Shown here: positions 63,987-64,000 of the stretch, one piece after another | How the letters are laid out: every line of letters starts with the position of its first letter | How positions within the stretch are numbered: position 1 is the stretch's first letter | From: Sphaerulina vaccinii | Taxonomy: Eukaryota; Ascomycota; Dothideomycetes; Mycosphaerellales; Mycosphaerellaceae | Direction: 5' to 3' | Assembly: GCA_022570795.1 (NCBI GenBank) | Contig: JAKUDP010000001.1 | Span: forward strand, 2,914,001 to 2,978,000 | Length of the DNA stretch: 64,000 nucleotides | Notes under the pieces: model-generated | Database searches by the model: none | Told to the model about the DNA's origin: nothing | The model's input: only the letters and a program-made list of their open reading frames with translations | Translations under genes and position numbers: made by a program

Positions 63987-64000
63987 GAGGTGCGGAATCG

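Noticed and set aside
1..64000. tRNA genes, rRNA, CRISPR arrays, transposases, polyketide or peptide synthetase clusters
   Set aside because: Looked for by eye and none found; short tRNAs could be missed without a covariance-model search.

Overview
The window is a 64-kb piece of a filamentous ascomycete nuclear chromosome. Genes lie on both strands and mostly carry 0-5 short GT-AG introns of 42-100 bp, often with a CTAAC/CTGAC-like branch point. The protein families are typical Pezizomycotina ones (Zn2Cys6 regulators, DUF1989, ankyrin-AAA, small 'LPxEIR' proteins). Several introns are 100-150 bp long and related to one another in sequence. This matches the introner-like elements described from Dothideomycetes such as Cladosporium fulvum, Dothistroma and Zymoseptoria, so I infer Dothideomycetes, probably Mycosphaerellales. 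I see no rRNA, tRNA, CRISPR array or recognisable transposon.

Layout. 0-10 kb: 3' part of a TRAPPII subunit (Trs130/TRAPPC10), O-acetylhomoserine sulfhydrylase, and a peroxisomal (-SKL) long-chain acyl-CoA synthetase. 10-20 kb: short-chain dehydrogenase, the decapping enhancer EDC3, an uncertain small gene, the neddylation ligase DCN1, a 2-kb gene-poor stretch, and an AIM6-like phosphodiesterase. 20-39 kb: cohesin SCC3, urease accessory UreD, a Zn2Cys6 regulator, an amino-acid permease broken by one stop codon, a HAD hydrolase, a FAD-dependent amine or amino-acid oxidoreductase, a secreted beta-propeller-like protein, a DUF1989 protein, and a second Zn2Cys6 regulator. 40-47 kb: ATP12, a tandem pair of small 'LPAEIRN' proteins (one frameshifted), a frameshifted ankyrin-AAA+ protein, and a zinc alcohol dehydrogenase. 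47-64 kb: a cytochrome b5-FMN 2-hydroxyacid dehydrogenase ending in -SKL, PAN3, a UBA-UAS-UBX protein, a head-to-head pair of 'LPRELRD' paralogs, a GAT-domain protein, a hexose-type sugar transporter, and a small polytopic membrane protein.

How the genes relate. Most are unlinked housekeeping functions: trafficking, mRNA decay (EDC3, PAN3), cohesion, neddylation, ERAD, and ATP synthase assembly. The stretch 24.4-35.6 kb is the one region that reads like a catabolic neighbourhood: UreD, a regulator, an amino-acid permease, a HAD hydrolase, an amine/amino-acid oxidase-like flavoprotein and a DUF1989 (urea-carboxylase-associated) protein. Joint function there is inference.

The most notable signals are the introner-like introns (three of the five PAN3 introns plus two in other genes), a 60-bp-arm near-perfect inverted repeat at 32931-33075, reading-frame breaks (two clear frameshifts and one clear nonsense codon, plus a weaker one) at 28.5 and 42-45 kb, and two enzymes with C-terminal PTS1 signals. 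In one of these the PTS1 lies on a separate last exon that intron retention would remove. Splice sites were assigned by eye from reading frame and consensus; none were tested against RNA data or databases.
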